From Micromonospora sp. WMMD1102 (GTDB taxonomy: Bacteria; Actinomycetota; Actinomycetes; Mycobacteriales; Micromonosporaceae), in the NCBI RefSeq assembly GCF_029626265.1, contig NZ_JARUBN010000001.1, positions 186,001 to 250,000 on the forward strand: 64,000 nt of DNA. The letters are read 5' to 3'. Each line of letters begins with the position of its first letter. Within the stretch, counting starts at the first letter, position 1. Of this stretch, positions 25,399 to 34,181 are shown piece after piece. The notes under the pieces were generated by a model. It was not told where the DNA came from. It did no database searches and was given only the letters and a program-made list of their open reading frames with translations. A program made the position numbers and the translations under genes.

Positions 25399-26583
25399 TC
25401 AGAGTCGCGGTGACCGGGAGAGCCCCGGCGACGGTGCCGACGGCGGACCGTCGAGCAGCTCGGGCGCCTGCGGTTGGCGCGGAGCGCTCTCGACCTGCGG
25501 TGGCACCGGCAGGTCGTCGCCGGCCACGCCCAACTCGGCGAGCTTGCGCGCGCTGACCAGCACCCGCGCCTCCAGCGAGCCCACCGCCCGGTTGTACGCG
25601 GTCACCGCCCCGCCCAGCGCGCCACCCAGTTTGGAGACGTGCTCGCCGAGGGTGCCGAGCCGGCCGTACAGCTCGCGGGCCAGGGCGTGCACCGCCACCG
25701 CGTTGCGGGCCAGCGCCTCCTGCCGCCACGAGTACGCCACGGTGCGCAGCAGCGCCACCAGGGTCGCCGGGGTGGCAAGTACGACGTTGCGGGCGAACGC
25801 GTGCTCCAGCAGCGTCGGGTCGCGTTGCAGCGCCACGTCGAGGAACGGGTCGGCGGGTACGAAGAGGACCACGAACTCGGGGGACTGGTCGAAGGCGGTC
25901 CAGTAGGACTTGGCGGCCAGTGCGTCGACGTGGGCCCGCAGGTGCCGGGCGTGCGCGTCGAGCTGCCGGTCCCGACCGTGGTCGTCCCTGGCCTCCATCG
26001 CGGTCAGGTACGCCTCGAACGGCGCCTTCGCGTCCACCACCACCGACCGGCCGCCGTGCAGCCGGACCACCAGGTCGGGGCGGACCGTCTGGTGCTCGGT
26101 CGCCGCCGTCACCTGCTCGGCGAAGTCGCAGTGTTCCAGCATCCCGGCCGCCTCCACCACCCGGCGCAGCTGGTGCTCGCCCCATCGGCCGCGTACCTGC
26201 GGGGCGCGCAGCGCGGCGACGAGCTGCTTCGTCTCGGTGCGCAGCTCGCCGGAGACCGAGGTCATCGAACGGACCTGCTCGCGCAGCTCGGCGTACGCGT
26301 CGACCCGGTTCCGCTCCAGCTCGGCGACCCGCTGCTCGTAGCGGCGCAACGTCTCGTGCAGCGGGGCCACCGCCCGGGCCACCGCCTCCTGCGACTGGGC
26401 GGTCGCCTGGTAGGAGAGCGCCCGCATCGACTGCTCCAGCCGGCCCTCGCCGTCCCGGGTGGCGCGCAGGGTCGCGTCCAGCCGGGCGATCTCGGCGGTC
26501 GACCGCGCGGTCGCGGCGAGCCAGCCGACCGCCCCGCCCGCGACGAGGCAGACGATCACCACGGCGACGGTCGAGAGGTCCAT
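25399..26583 (-). CDS. rmuC: DNA recombination protein RmuC
   Basis: About 394 residues from ATG 26583 (another ATG at 26595). One N-terminal membrane segment, a long coiled coil (about 25-130), then the PD-(D/E)xK nuclease-like domain containing R-G-R-W-G-E-H-Q-L and V-V-V-D-A-K-A-P-F-E-A-Y. RmuC limits inversions at short repeats in E. coli, and the family is thought to cut DNA structures near the membrane. The C-terminal 45 residues are Pro-rich. Divergent from the gene at 26655. Confidence 0.93.
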   Translation of the reverse strand: MDLSTVAVVIVCLVAGGAVGWLAATARSTAEIARLDATLRATRDGEGRLEQSMRALSYQATAQSQEAVARAVAPLHETLRRYEQRVAELERNRVDAYAELREQVRSMTSVSGELRTETKQLVAALRAPQVRGRWGEHQLRRVVEAAGMLEHCDFAEQVTAATEHQTVRPDLVVRLHGGRSVVVDAKAPFEAYLTAMEARDDHGRDRQLDAHARHLRAHVDALAAKSYWTAFDQSPEFVVLFVPADPFLDVALQRDPTLLEHAFARNVVLATPATLVALLRTVAYSWRQEALARNAVAVHALARELYGRLGTLGEHVSKLGGALGGAVTAYNRAVGSLEARVLVSARKLAELGVAGDDLPVPPQVESAPRQPQAPELLDGPPSAPSPGLSRSPRL

Positions 26584-26654
26584 CTGACAGAGCATGCCAG
26601 GCGCCGGCCGCGGCGCCGGGAGTACTCGCCGGGGGTGGTGGGTACCGTTGGGTG

Positions 26655-27404
26655 ATGGGCGAGGTGATCTGGCTGCTCCTGCTGGTGGTGCTGCTCGGCG
26701 GCGGGGTGCTCTGGTGGCGCCGGGAGCGGGCCGCCCGGCGGGCCCGGGAGCTGGCCGACTCGCGGGCCGAGGCGAGCCGCTGGTACGAGCGGCTGGGCGG
26801 GCAGTTGATGCACCTGCACGGCGACGAGCCGGCGGTGCGGCAGGCGCTCGCCGACGCCGGTGAGCGGTACAACGCCGTCGGCAGCCAGCTCGAACAGGCG
26901 CGCAGCGCCCGGCAGTACGAGCTGGCCCGGGAGACCGCCCTGGAGGGCCTGGCGTACGTCCGGGCGGCCCGGGTGGCGCTCGGCATCGACCCGGGGCCGG
27001 AGCTGCCGCCGCTGGCCGCCGCCCGGGGGGCCGGGGCGATCACGGTGCCCCGGGAGGTGCAGGTGCGGGGCGAGACGTTCCGGGCCGGGCCTGAGCCGGG
27101 CTCGGCGACGCCCTACTACTACCCGGGTGGCCGGATGCAGGGTCGGCCGGTGCCGGCCGGCTGGTACTCGACCCCGTGGTGGAAGACCGGCCTGGCCGCC
27201 GGTGCCGGGGTACTCGGCGGCATGCTGATCGCCGACGCGCTCTTCTCGCCCGCCTTCGCCGACCCGGGGTACGGCTACGACGCCGGCTACCAGGAGGGCT
27301 TCGCCGACGGGACCGACCAGGCCGACGCGGGCGCCGCCGGTGGCGACGACTTCGGGGGCGGGGACTTCGGGGGCGGTGATTTCGGCGGCGGCGGAGATTT
27401 CTAG
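26655..27404 (+). CDS. Membrane-anchored protein with Gly/Asp-Phe repeat tail
   Basis: 249 residues. TACCGT (26643-26648) ends 6 nt before the ATG, a leaderless pattern. One N-terminal membrane segment (3-20) followed by an Arg-rich stop-transfer, a helical region to about 115, and a second hydrophobic glycine-rich stretch (about 178-198). The tail contains G-Y-Q-E-G-F-A-D-G and ends in four D-F-G-G-G units, encoded by an imperfect 12- to 15-nt repeat. No known domain. Such tails often occur in actinobacterial surface or secretion-associated proteins, but nothing here fixes a role. Confidence 0.7.
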   Translation: MGEVIWLLLLVVLLGGGVLWWRRERAARRARELADSRAEASRWYERLGGQLMHLHGDEPAVRQALADAGERYNAVGSQLEQARSARQYELARETALEGLAYVRAARVALGIDPGPELPPLAAARGAGAITVPREVQVRGETFRAGPEPGSATPYYYPGGRMQGRPVPAGWYSTPWWKTGLAAGAGVLGGMLIADALFSPAFADPGYGYDAGYQEGFADGTDQADAGAAGGDDFGGGDFGGGDFGGGGDF

Positions 27405-27538
27405 GGCGGCGCGGGGGCTTTCCAGTTCCTGCGTCATGATCGTCCCGGTGGTCACCTCGATCGTCGGGTTAGCCGTCCGGCGGATGGTAGGGCTGCCGGG
27501 ATGGTCCGCCGCCCGTCGAGCCGGCAGAGTCGTCAACT

Positions 27539-28192
27539 GTGAGCGTTGAGGTGGAGACCGCGGGTGGGCGCCGGCCGGAGATCGCCGGACGCTGGTCGAC
27601 CAGCCTGGCCGTGGCCGGGCTGGCGGTGGCGGTGGTGACGGCGGCCGCACAGTCCATCGACCGGTTCCACTGGTGGGCCGGCTTCGTACTCGTCCCAGGC
27701 GCCCTGGTCGCCTCGTCCGGCGGGCCGCTGCTGGCCCGCGGTGGTGGGCGGGCCTTCGTCGGTTACCTGCTGGCCTGTGTCGGCGGGCTGGTCTTCGCCG
27801 TCGGTGCCCTGCTGATGTTCGGGGTGATGGGGCGCGGCTGGCCTTTCATGATCACGCTTCCGGCGCTGGCCGTCGCCGGCACCTATTTCTGGCGGTCCCC
27901 CGATCCGCTGGCCAGGGCCTTCCACCGCACCGTCGCGCTGCTGGCGTTGGACGCCGCCGCCCTCGGGCTGACCTTCCTGCTGCTGGTCAACGACGTGCTG
28001 GACTTCGGCCGGATCGGGTGGTGGGGCGGGTTCGTGACGGTTGCCGGCGCGGTCATCCTGGCCAACGGGCTGGAACTGCTCCGGCACCGGATCGCGTACC
28101 GGGCCCAGGCCGTCACCCTGGCCGTCGGCCCGGCGGTGATCGCCATCCTGCTGGGCCTGCGCTTCCTGCGCGACTGGCCGTTCTGGCCGTGA
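27539..28192 (+). CDS. Multispanning membrane protein of unknown function
   Basis: 217 residues from GTG 27539; no ribosome site is obvious, and the 134-nt gap upstream shows nothing else. About six hydrophobic segments distributed over the whole protein, with charged loops R-S-P-D-P-L-A-R-A-F-H-R and R-H-R-I-A-Y-R-A-Q. Ends in W-P-F-W-P. No transporter or enzyme motif recognised. Convergent with the response regulator gene, from which a GC-rich 54-nt spacer separates it. Confidence 0.7.
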   Translation: MSVEVETAGGRRPEIAGRWSTSLAVAGLAVAVVTAAAQSIDRFHWWAGFVLVPGALVASSGGPLLARGGGRAFVGYLLACVGGLVFAVGALLMFGVMGRGWPFMITLPALAVAGTYFWRSPDPLARAFHRTVALLALDAAALGLTFLLLVNDVLDFGRIGWWGGFVTVAGAVILANGLELLRHRIAYRAQAVTLAVGPAVIAILLGLRFLRDWPFWP

Positions 28193-28246
28193 CCGGCCGC
28201 GCCGGCCGGGAAACCGCCGCGCCGGGAGTAGCCGCCGGGGGACAGG

Positions 28247-28924
28247 TCAACGCTCGTCGCCCGGGCGTACGACGCCCGCCTCGTATGCGAAGACCACCAC
28301 CTGGACCCGGTCCCGCAGGTCCAGTTTGCCGAGGATCCGGCCGACATGGGTCTTCACGGTCGCCTCGGAGACGGTGAGCAGCCCGGCGATCTCGGCGTTG
28401 GACCGGCCCCGGGCCACCTCCACCAGCACCTCCCGCTCCCGGTCGGTCAGCCGGTGCAGCCGCTCGTCGGCCGGGGACCGCCCGGTCGACGGGTCCGGCA
28501 GGTGCGCGGCGAAGGCGTCGATCAGCCGCCGGGTCACGCTCGGCGCCACCACCGCGTCGCCGGCCGCCACCGCCCGGATCCCGGTGAGCAGGTCGGCCGG
28601 CGGCACGTCCTTGAGCAGGAAGCCACTTGCCCCGGCCCGCAGCGCGGCGAAGACGTACTCGTCGAGGTTGAACGTGGTGAGCACGAGGATCCGGGCCGGC
28701 GTGCCGGACTCGACGATCTGCCGGGTCGCCTCGATCCCGTCCAGTACCGGCATCCGGACGTCCATCAGCACCACGTCCGGGCGGAGCGCACGAGTCATCA
28801 CGACGCCCTGCGCACCGTCGCCCGCCTCGCCGACCACCGCCAGGTCGGGCTGGCTCTCCAGCACCATCCGAAAGCCGAGCCGCAGCAGCGGCTGGTCGTC
28901 CACGAGCAGCACGCCGATCGTCAC
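28247..28924 (-). CDS. NarL/LuxR-family response regulator
   Basis: 225 residues from GTG 28924. Receiver domain with acidic pocket V-D-D (9-10) and phosphoacceptor Asp55 in V-L-M-D-V-R-M-P; C-terminal LuxR HTH (about 155-215) with L-T-D-R-E-R-E-V-L and A-E-I-A-G-L-L-T-V-S-E-A-T-V-K-T-H-V. Partner of the HisKA_3 kinase gene upstream in the same direction. The likely target is the operon itself, which begins with an ABC exporter. The leader contains a 29-bp tandem repeat. Confidence 0.93.
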   Translation of the reverse strand: MTIGVLLVDDQPLLRLGFRMVLESQPDLAVVGEAGDGAQGVVMTRALRPDVVLMDVRMPVLDGIEATRQIVESGTPARILVLTTFNLDEYVFAALRAGASGFLLKDVPPADLLTGIRAVAAGDAVVAPSVTRRLIDAFAAHLPDPSTGRSPADERLHRLTDREREVLVEVARGRSNAEIAGLLTVSEATVKTHVGRILGKLDLRDRVQVVVFAYEAGVVRPGDER

Positions 28925-28926
28925 GC

Positions 28927-28996
28927 CGGCCGCCCGTCCCGCCGCCCGGTCACCTCGGCCGCCCGTCCCGCCGCCCGGTCATCTCGGCCGCCCGGA
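28927..28996. repeat. 29-bp tandem repeat between kinase and regulator genes
   Basis: Two copies (28927-28955 and 28956-28984) differing at one base, plus a 12-nt partial copy. Read on the minus strand each unit carries a start codon (ATG or GTG) followed ten codons later by TGA, overlapping the next unit's GTG, so the repeat chains tiny frames from the kinase stop to the regulator start. Confidence 0.75.
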
Positions 28997-29003
28997 GCAC
29001 CGG

Positions 29004-30227
29004 TCACGTCGTCTCCTCGTCGTCGAGCCGCAGGCGGGCCCGTACCCGCCAGCCGGGGCCATCGAGCCGGGGACCGGCCTCGACCTCACCGCCGTACGTC
29101 GTGGCCCGTTCGATCATCCCAGTCAGTCCGTGCCCGGGCACCACACCCGGCACGGCCGCCTGGCCGGCGCCGTCGTCGACGATCTCCAGGTGCAGGCCGT
29201 CCGGCCGGAAGTCCAGCCGGATCCGCACCTCGGCGGCCGGGCCGGCGTGCTTGAGCGTGTTGGTGAGACCTTCCTGGACGATCCGGTAGACCGCGAGTCC
29301 GACACCGGGGCCGGACGGTGGCGGCGTGCCGTCGACGGTCAGCCCGACCCGCAGTCCGGCGGTGCGGACCTGCGCCACAAGTGTGTCCAGGTCGTCCAGC
29401 CCCGGCTGGGGGGCACGGCCGACGGCGTCGTCGCGGAGCAGACCCAGTAGCCGGCGCATCTCGCCGAGCGCCTGCCGTCCGGTCGCGGACACCTGCGTCA
29501 TCGTCTCGGCAGCCCGCTCGGGTGCCGTACCGGCGGCGTAGCTGGCGCCGTCGGCGAGGGCGACCATCACCGCGAGGTTGTGCGCCACGATGTCGTGCAG
29601 GTCCCGGGCGATCCGGGCCCGTTCGGCGGCGACGGCGAGCCGGGCCCGCTGGTCCCGTTCCCGCTCCAGCCGGCGGGCCCGCTCCCGCAACTCGGCCAGG
29701 TACGCGTGCCGGATCCGCACCGTGATCCCGAGCAGCACGGTCGCGGCGAGACCGCAGGTGAGAAACCCCAACGCGGTCCAGTGCGGGCCGCCCGGCAGCA
29801 GGAGTACGGCCGCCGGGACCTCGATGGCCGCGACGACCGGCCAGACGTGGCGCTGCGGGCAGTACCGGGCGACGGTGTAGACCGCCACCGCGACGACGAG
29901 TTCCGGATGTATCCCGCTGACCCGGATCCCCTCCAGCAGCGCCGAGACGATCGCCAGGCCGTACACCGACCAGCAGACCAGCACCGGAGCCCGCCGCCGC
30001 CAGACCAGCGGGGCGTGCACGGCGACGAACCACAGCCAGACGGGGACGTCGGTGCCGGCGAGCGCCACCGGTCCGCTCACCAGCCCGAGCATGACGACCA
30101 GGCCGGCGTCGACCCACCGGGGCCGGCGCCGGAGCAGGTCCCGGAACCCGCGTACCGCCGGGCCGAACCGGTCGACGGGTCGGGCCGACCCCGCGCCGGA
30201 GCGCGGGGCCGGCGGGACGTCCCGCAT
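29004..30227 (-). CDS. Sensor histidine kinase, HisKA_3 type
   Basis: 407 residues from ATG 30227, which has a perfect AGGAGGT ribosome site at 7 nt spacing. About five membrane segments (40-175) without a sizeable extracellular loop, then the dimerisation helix with phosphoacceptor His211 in R-D-L-H-D-I-V-A-H, and an HATPase_c domain whose N box reads E-G-L-T-N-T-L-K-H-A. The lack of an external domain and the adjacent ABC transporter suggest an intramembrane-sensing kinase that may sense through the transporter, as in BceS-like systems. Paired with the NarL-type regulator downstream. Confidence 0.92.
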   Translation of the reverse strand: MRDVPPAPRSGAGSARPVDRFGPAVRGFRDLLRRRPRWVDAGLVVMLGLVSGPVALAGTDVPVWLWFVAVHAPLVWRRRAPVLVCWSVYGLAIVSALLEGIRVSGIHPELVVAVAVYTVARYCPQRHVWPVVAAIEVPAAVLLLPGGPHWTALGFLTCGLAATVLLGITVRIRHAYLAELRERARRLERERDQRARLAVAAERARIARDLHDIVAHNLAVMVALADGASYAAGTAPERAAETMTQVSATGRQALGEMRRLLGLLRDDAVGRAPQPGLDDLDTLVAQVRTAGLRVGLTVDGTPPPSGPGVGLAVYRIVQEGLTNTLKHAGPAAEVRIRLDFRPDGLHLEIVDDGAGQAAVPGVVPGHGLTGMIERATTYGGEVEAGPRLDGPGWRVRARLRLDDEETT

Positions 30228-30334
30228 CGGGTCACCTCCTTCCCGGCTGGGGTCCGCGGTCAACTGTCCGGCTCGGTTCCACGGCCAACGGCCCAGCTCA
30301 GCTCAGCGGTCGAGCACACCGGCTGGGTCCGTGG

Positions 30335-31120
30335 TCAACCGTCCCGTCGGCCCAGCACGGCGATCCCGCCGAGCAGCAGCAGGGCGGCCCAGCCGACAAG
30401 CGTCGCGGCGGCGGCGCCGGGCGACAGCATCTCGAACGGGGCGGCTTCGGCATCCAGGGCGTACATGGCCTGTCCGGCCAGGGCCGGCACGAACTTCAGC
30501 ACCTCCTCCTCCCGCTCGCCGGGCAGCACCGGCCCGACCAGTACCGGTGCGACCATCAGCAGCACCACCAGCGCGGTGATCGCCCCGGCGGTGTGCCGCA
30601 GCATCGCACCGATGCCGAGCCCGAGCAGCCCCATCAGGACCGCCGATCCGGCCGCTCCGGCGATCGCCCGGGGGACTCCGGGATCGGCCAGGCTGGCGGA
30701 AGCCGACGAGCCCAGCCCGACCTGGCAGGCGAGGAACGCGCCGAGGCAGCTGACCGCCAGCACCGGGACGGTGGCGCCGGCCAGTGCGACCGCCTTCGCG
30801 GCGAGCACCGGCCAGCGCCGGGGTACGGCGGTCAGGGTGGCCCGGATCGCGCCGCTGCCGTACTCGCCGGTGATCTGGATAACCCCGAAGACGCCGACCA
30901 CCAGCATCAGGAAGTCCATCGGCAGGAACGCCACCGCGACCGTGCCGGCCGGGTCCGGCGGCGGCTCGCCGGACTGCACCGAGCGGCGTACGCCGTAGCC
31001 GATCGCGCCGGCCAGCCCGACCGCGAGCAGCAGCACCGTACCCAGGGTCAGCCAGGTCGAGCGGAGCGAGCAGAGTTTCGTCCACTCCGACCGGACCACC
31101 CGGGCGAACGTGATCCTCAC
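30335..31120 (-). CDS. ABC-2 type transporter permease
   Basis: 261 residues from GTG 31120, overlapping the ATPase stop as GTGA. The start R-S-E-W-T-K-L-C-S-L-R-S-T-W is the hallmark of actinobacterial ABC-2 permeases. Six hydrophobic segments follow, including I-T-G-E-Y-G-S-G-A-I-R-A-T-L-T-A-V-P-R-R, a conserved cytoplasmic block. Works with the ATPase encoded just upstream, probably exporting a drug, peptide or lipid; substrate unknown. Translationally coupled to the ATPase and 107 nt before the kinase gene. Confidence 0.92.
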   Translation of the reverse strand: MRITFARVVRSEWTKLCSLRSTWLTLGTVLLLAVGLAGAIGYGVRRSVQSGEPPPDPAGTVAVAFLPMDFLMLVVGVFGVIQITGEYGSGAIRATLTAVPRRWPVLAAKAVALAGATVPVLAVSCLGAFLACQVGLGSSASASLADPGVPRAIAGAAGSAVLMGLLGLGIGAMLRHTAGAITALVVLLMVAPVLVGPVLPGEREEEVLKFVPALAGQAMYALDAEAAPFEMLSPGAAAATLVGWAALLLLGGIAVLGRRDG

Positions 31121-32013
31121 CGGTACTCCACCGCCTCTCTGGTCAGCTCCATGTACGCCTCCTCCAGCGAGGCCCGTCGCGGCGTCAACTCGTGCAGGGC
31201 CAGCCCGCCGGCCCGGGCCAGCTCGCCGATCCGCTCGGCGGCGAGTCCGGCGGCCCGGAACAGTCCCGGTTCGACGTCGGTGAGCGCGGCGCCGTCTGCG
31301 ACGAGGAGTTCGGCCAGCTCGGTGGCGTGCGGCGAGCGCACCAGCACGCTGCCGACGGCGACCCGGGCGATCAGTTCCGCGCCCGTGGTGTCGGCGAGCA
31401 GCCGTCCCCGGCCGATGATCACCAGGTGCTCGGCGGTCACCGCCATCTCGCTCATCAGATGGCTGGAGACCAGCACTGTACGTCCCTCGGCGGCCAACCC
31501 CCTTAGCAGGTTGCGCATCCAGAGCACCCCGTCCGGATCGAGCCCGTTGACCGGCTCGTCCAGGATCACCACCGCCGGGTCGCCGAGCAGCGCGGCGGCG
31601 ATCCCGAGCCGTTGGCCCATGCCGAGGGAGAAGCCGCCGGCCCGGCGGTCGGCGGCGGCGGTCAGTCCGACGTCGTCCAGCACCTCGTCGACCCGCCGCC
31701 GGCCGATCCCGTGGGTCTGCGCCAGCGCCAGCAGGTGGTTGCGGGCACTCCGGCCCCGGTGCACCGCCTTGGCGTCCAGCAGCGCACCGACCTGGCACAG
31801 CGGTGCCGGGTGGTCGCGGTAGGGGCGACCGGCCACGGTCACCGAGCCGGCGGTCGGCCGGTCCAGCCCGACGATCACGCGCATGGTGGTGGACTTGCCG
31901 GCGCCGTTCGGCCCGAGGAACCCGGTCACCTGGCCAGGTCTGACCGCGAACGACAGTTGGTCGACGGCGAGGGTGCCGCCGTAGCGCTTGGTCAGCGCGC
32001 GCACCTCAATCAT
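31117..32013 (-). CDS. ABC transporter ATP-binding protein (BcrA-type)
   Basis: 298 residues. Walker A G-P-N-G-A-G-K-S-T, signature F-S-L-G-M-G-Q-R, Walker B V-V-I-L-D-E-P and the switch histidine in V-S-S-H-L-M are intact. The signature departs from LSGGQ, which is usual in this drug-resistance subfamily. TAGCGT (32021-32026) ends 7 nt before the ATG, so this first gene of the four-gene ABC/two-component operon is probably leaderless. Homologues confer bacitracin- or anthracycline-type self-protection; the substrate here is not determinable. Confidence 0.93.
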   Translation of the reverse strand: MIEVRALTKRYGGTLAVDQLSFAVRPGQVTGFLGPNGAGKSTTMRVIVGLDRPTAGSVTVAGRPYRDHPAPLCQVGALLDAKAVHRGRSARNHLLALAQTHGIGRRRVDEVLDDVGLTAAADRRAGGFSLGMGQRLGIAAALLGDPAVVILDEPVNGLDPDGVLWMRNLLRGLAAEGRTVLVSSHLMSEMAVTAEHLVIIGRGRLLADTTGAELIARVAVGSVLVRSPHATELAELLVADGAALTDVEPGLFRAAGLAAERIGELARAGGLALHELTPRRASLEEAYMELTREAVEYR

Positions 32014-32108
32014 GGCTCCGACGCTAGGCGCGGCCGAGCCGCCCGCCGACCGCCGTGAGGCTGGTCGTCGACGCCCCGGCCGTACGCCTGAGGTCGTACG
32101 CCGTCCTG

Positions 32109-33992
32109 CTAGCGGGGGAGCCGCCAGGTGAGGCCGTGGCCGTACGGGTAGCGGACCGTGCCCGGGTCGGCCGGGTCCGGGACGCCGACCGGGAGCTTGC
32201 CGCGCGGCGCGACCTCGCCGACGAGTACCCGGGTCAGCGCCTCCATCGACGCCTTCGTGTAGCCGAACGTGGCGAGCTGGGTCGGCACGTCGTCGAAGTG
32301 ACCGACGTCGTAGGCGTCCCGGACGGCGACCACAGCCACCGGCCTGCCGGTGGCGGCCAGTGCGTGCACCAGCTTCTGCTGCCGGGCGTTCGGGTCGGTG
32401 ACAGTGGTGTCGAACGCCTTCTGGGTGAGCACGACGGTCAGGTCGTTGGCCTCGGCCGCCGCCACCGCCTCGGCGATCTTCGCGTCGTTCGGCAGCCCGG
32501 TCGGCAGCGCGGTGGTCCGGTTGCCCCGGCCGGCGAGCCCGGCGGCCAGCGTGCCGACGTTGTCGAAGGCGCTGGAGTTCCAGCCGGTGACCAGGATCGA
32601 CCGGTCGCCGGCACCCGCACCGGACCCGGACCCGGACCCGGCACCGGCAGCGGACCTGGACCCGGACCCGGACCGGCGGGACAGCGGCAGCAGTTCGGCG
32701 TCGTTGCGCAGCGCGGTCACGGTCCGGTCGGTGACCTCCCGGAGCGCGGCCTGGTGGGCGGGCTGCCCGACGACCCGCTCGGCGGCGGCCGGGTCGACCG
32801 TCGGCACCCCGTCGAGTACGCCCCGGCGCTGCTTGAGGGTGAGGATCCGGCGTACCGACTCGTCGATCCGGGACTCGGTCAGCTCGCCGGAGGCGACGGC
32901 GGCGAGTACCGAGTCGATCGCCAGGTCCAGGTTCGGCGGCATCAGCAGCAGGTCGGCGCCGGCCTTGAGGGCGAGTACCGGGACGCGGTCGTCGCCGTAC
33001 TTCTGACGTACCCCGGCCATGGCGAGCGAGTCGGTGACCACCACGCCCCGGAAGCCGAGCCGCTCCCGGAGCAGCCCGGTCAGGACCGGCGCGGAGAGCG
33101 TGGCCGGGTCGCCGGAGTCGTCGAGCGACGGTACGACGATGTGTGCCGTCATGATGGTGTCCACCCCGGCCGCGATGGCGGCCTGGAACGGTGGTGCGTC
33201 CAGCCGCTGCCACTCGGCCCGGCTGTGGTGGATCACCGGCAGCGCGGTGTGGCTGTCGTCCCGGGTGTCCCCGTGCCCGGGGAAGTGCTTGGCGGCCACG
33301 CTGACCCCGGCGCCGGACTGGAAGCCGACCACCTGGGCGGCGGTCATCCCGGCCACCAGCAGCGGGTCGGAGCCGAAGGAGCGTACCCCGATCACCGGGT
33401 TGGCCGGGTTCACGTTGACGTCGGCCGACGGCGCCCAGGCCTGCCCGATGCCGACCGCCCGCAGTTCCCGCCCGGTGATCCGGGCGGCGGTGTACGCGTC
33501 GGGCAGGCTGCGGCCGGCGCCGAGCGCCATGTTGCCGGGGAAGAGGGTGGCCGGGGCCGGCAGCCGCTGCACGACGCCGTGCTCCTGGTCGGTGGAGATC
33601 AGCAGCGGGATCCGGGGACCGCTGGCGGCGGCGCTGGCCTGGAGTTCGTTGGAGAGCGTGGCGATCTGCCGGGGCGAGTCGAGGTTGTGCGACCAGGTGA
33701 AGTAGATGACCCCGCCGAGGTGGTACTTCGCCACCACCTCGGCGCCGATCTCCACCCCGTACGCCTGGCGGTTGGCGGCGGCGTCGGACGCGTTCGGCGC
33801 GGTGGCGGAGCCGCCGTAGACGTAGCTGGCGAAGAGCTGGCCGACCTTCTCCGGCAGGCTCATCCGGGCGACCAGCCGGTCCACCGTGGATGGCGTGCCG
33901 TGCGTGGGTGGCGTGCCGTGGGCGGGCGGGGCGGCGGTTCCGGCGACGAGCAGGACCGTCGCGACGGTTGATGCCAGTAGCCGGGTCCGCAT
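32109..33992 (-). CDS. Glycoside hydrolase family 3, secreted beta-N-acetylglucosaminidase (NagZ/YbbD type)
   Basis: 627 residues with a signal peptide (1-26). The ATG at 33992 is preceded by GGAGG. The GH3 N-terminal domain holds K-H-F-P-G-H-G-D-T (235-243), whose His and Asp serve as acid/base in NagZ-type enzymes, and the nucleophile Asp321 in V-V-V-T-D-S-L-A-M. A C-terminal (alpha/beta) sandwich domain follows, as in B. subtilis NagZ. The two are separated by a Ser-Gly/Ala-Gly repeat (about 430-455) encoded by a GGGTCC-type hexamer tract at 32620-32680. The expected action is release of GlcNAc from peptidoglycan fragments outside the membrane. Divergent from an AmlE-type hydrolase, an arrangement reminiscent of the B. 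subtilis mur recycling operon. Confidence 0.92.
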   Translation of the reverse strand: MRTRLLASTVATVLLVAGTAAPPAHGTPPTHGTPSTVDRLVARMSLPEKVGQLFASYVYGGSATAPNASDAAANRQAYGVEIGAEVVAKYHLGGVIYFTWSHNLDSPRQIATLSNELQASAAASGPRIPLLISTDQEHGVVQRLPAPATLFPGNMALGAGRSLPDAYTAARITGRELRAVGIGQAWAPSADVNVNPANPVIGVRSFGSDPLLVAGMTAAQVVGFQSGAGVSVAAKHFPGHGDTRDDSHTALPVIHHSRAEWQRLDAPPFQAAIAAGVDTIMTAHIVVPSLDDSGDPATLSAPVLTGLLRERLGFRGVVVTDSLAMAGVRQKYGDDRVPVLALKAGADLLLMPPNLDLAIDSVLAAVASGELTESRIDESVRRILTLKQRRGVLDGVPTVDPAAAERVVGQPAHQAALREVTDRTVTALRNDAELLPLSRRSGSGSRSAAGAGSGSGSGAGAGDRSILVTGWNSSAFDNVGTLAAGLAGRGNRTTALPTGLPNDAKIAEAVAAAEANDLTVVLTQKAFDTTVTDPNARQQKLVHALAATGRPVAVVAVRDAYDVGHFDDVPTQLATFGYTKASMEALTRVLVGEVAPRGKLPVGVPDPADPGTVRYPYGHGLTWRLPR

Positions 33993-34046
33993 GGCACCTC
34001 CAGGTGGTTCATCCGATCCTATAAATTAGTCGGCTTCCCGGCTGCG

Positions 34047-34082
34047 GGCAAGAAGCTTCTCTGTTCTTGCCTTCCACGAAGG
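34047..34082. promoter_or_regulatory. Inverted repeats in the GH3/serine hydrolase promoter region
   Basis: GGCAAGAA (34047-34054) and TTCTTGCC (34064-34071) form a perfect 8-bp inverted repeat with a 9-nt spacer. CCTTC-CAC-GAAGG (34070-34082) directly adjoins it. The arms are AT-rich for this genome and lie 55 nt before the GH3 start and 100 nt before the divergent gene. This is a candidate operator for shared control, for example by a MurR/RpiR- or GntR-type sensor of wall sugars; no such regulator is in the window. Confidence 0.5.
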
Positions 34083-34181
34083 AAAGCTTCATGCTGGTCG
34101 GGGCTGTCCGGGATGGACACCGGCTCGGGCTGACGGATCGGGACTGACGGATCGGTCGATGACCGGCACGGAGGTGTGGCG

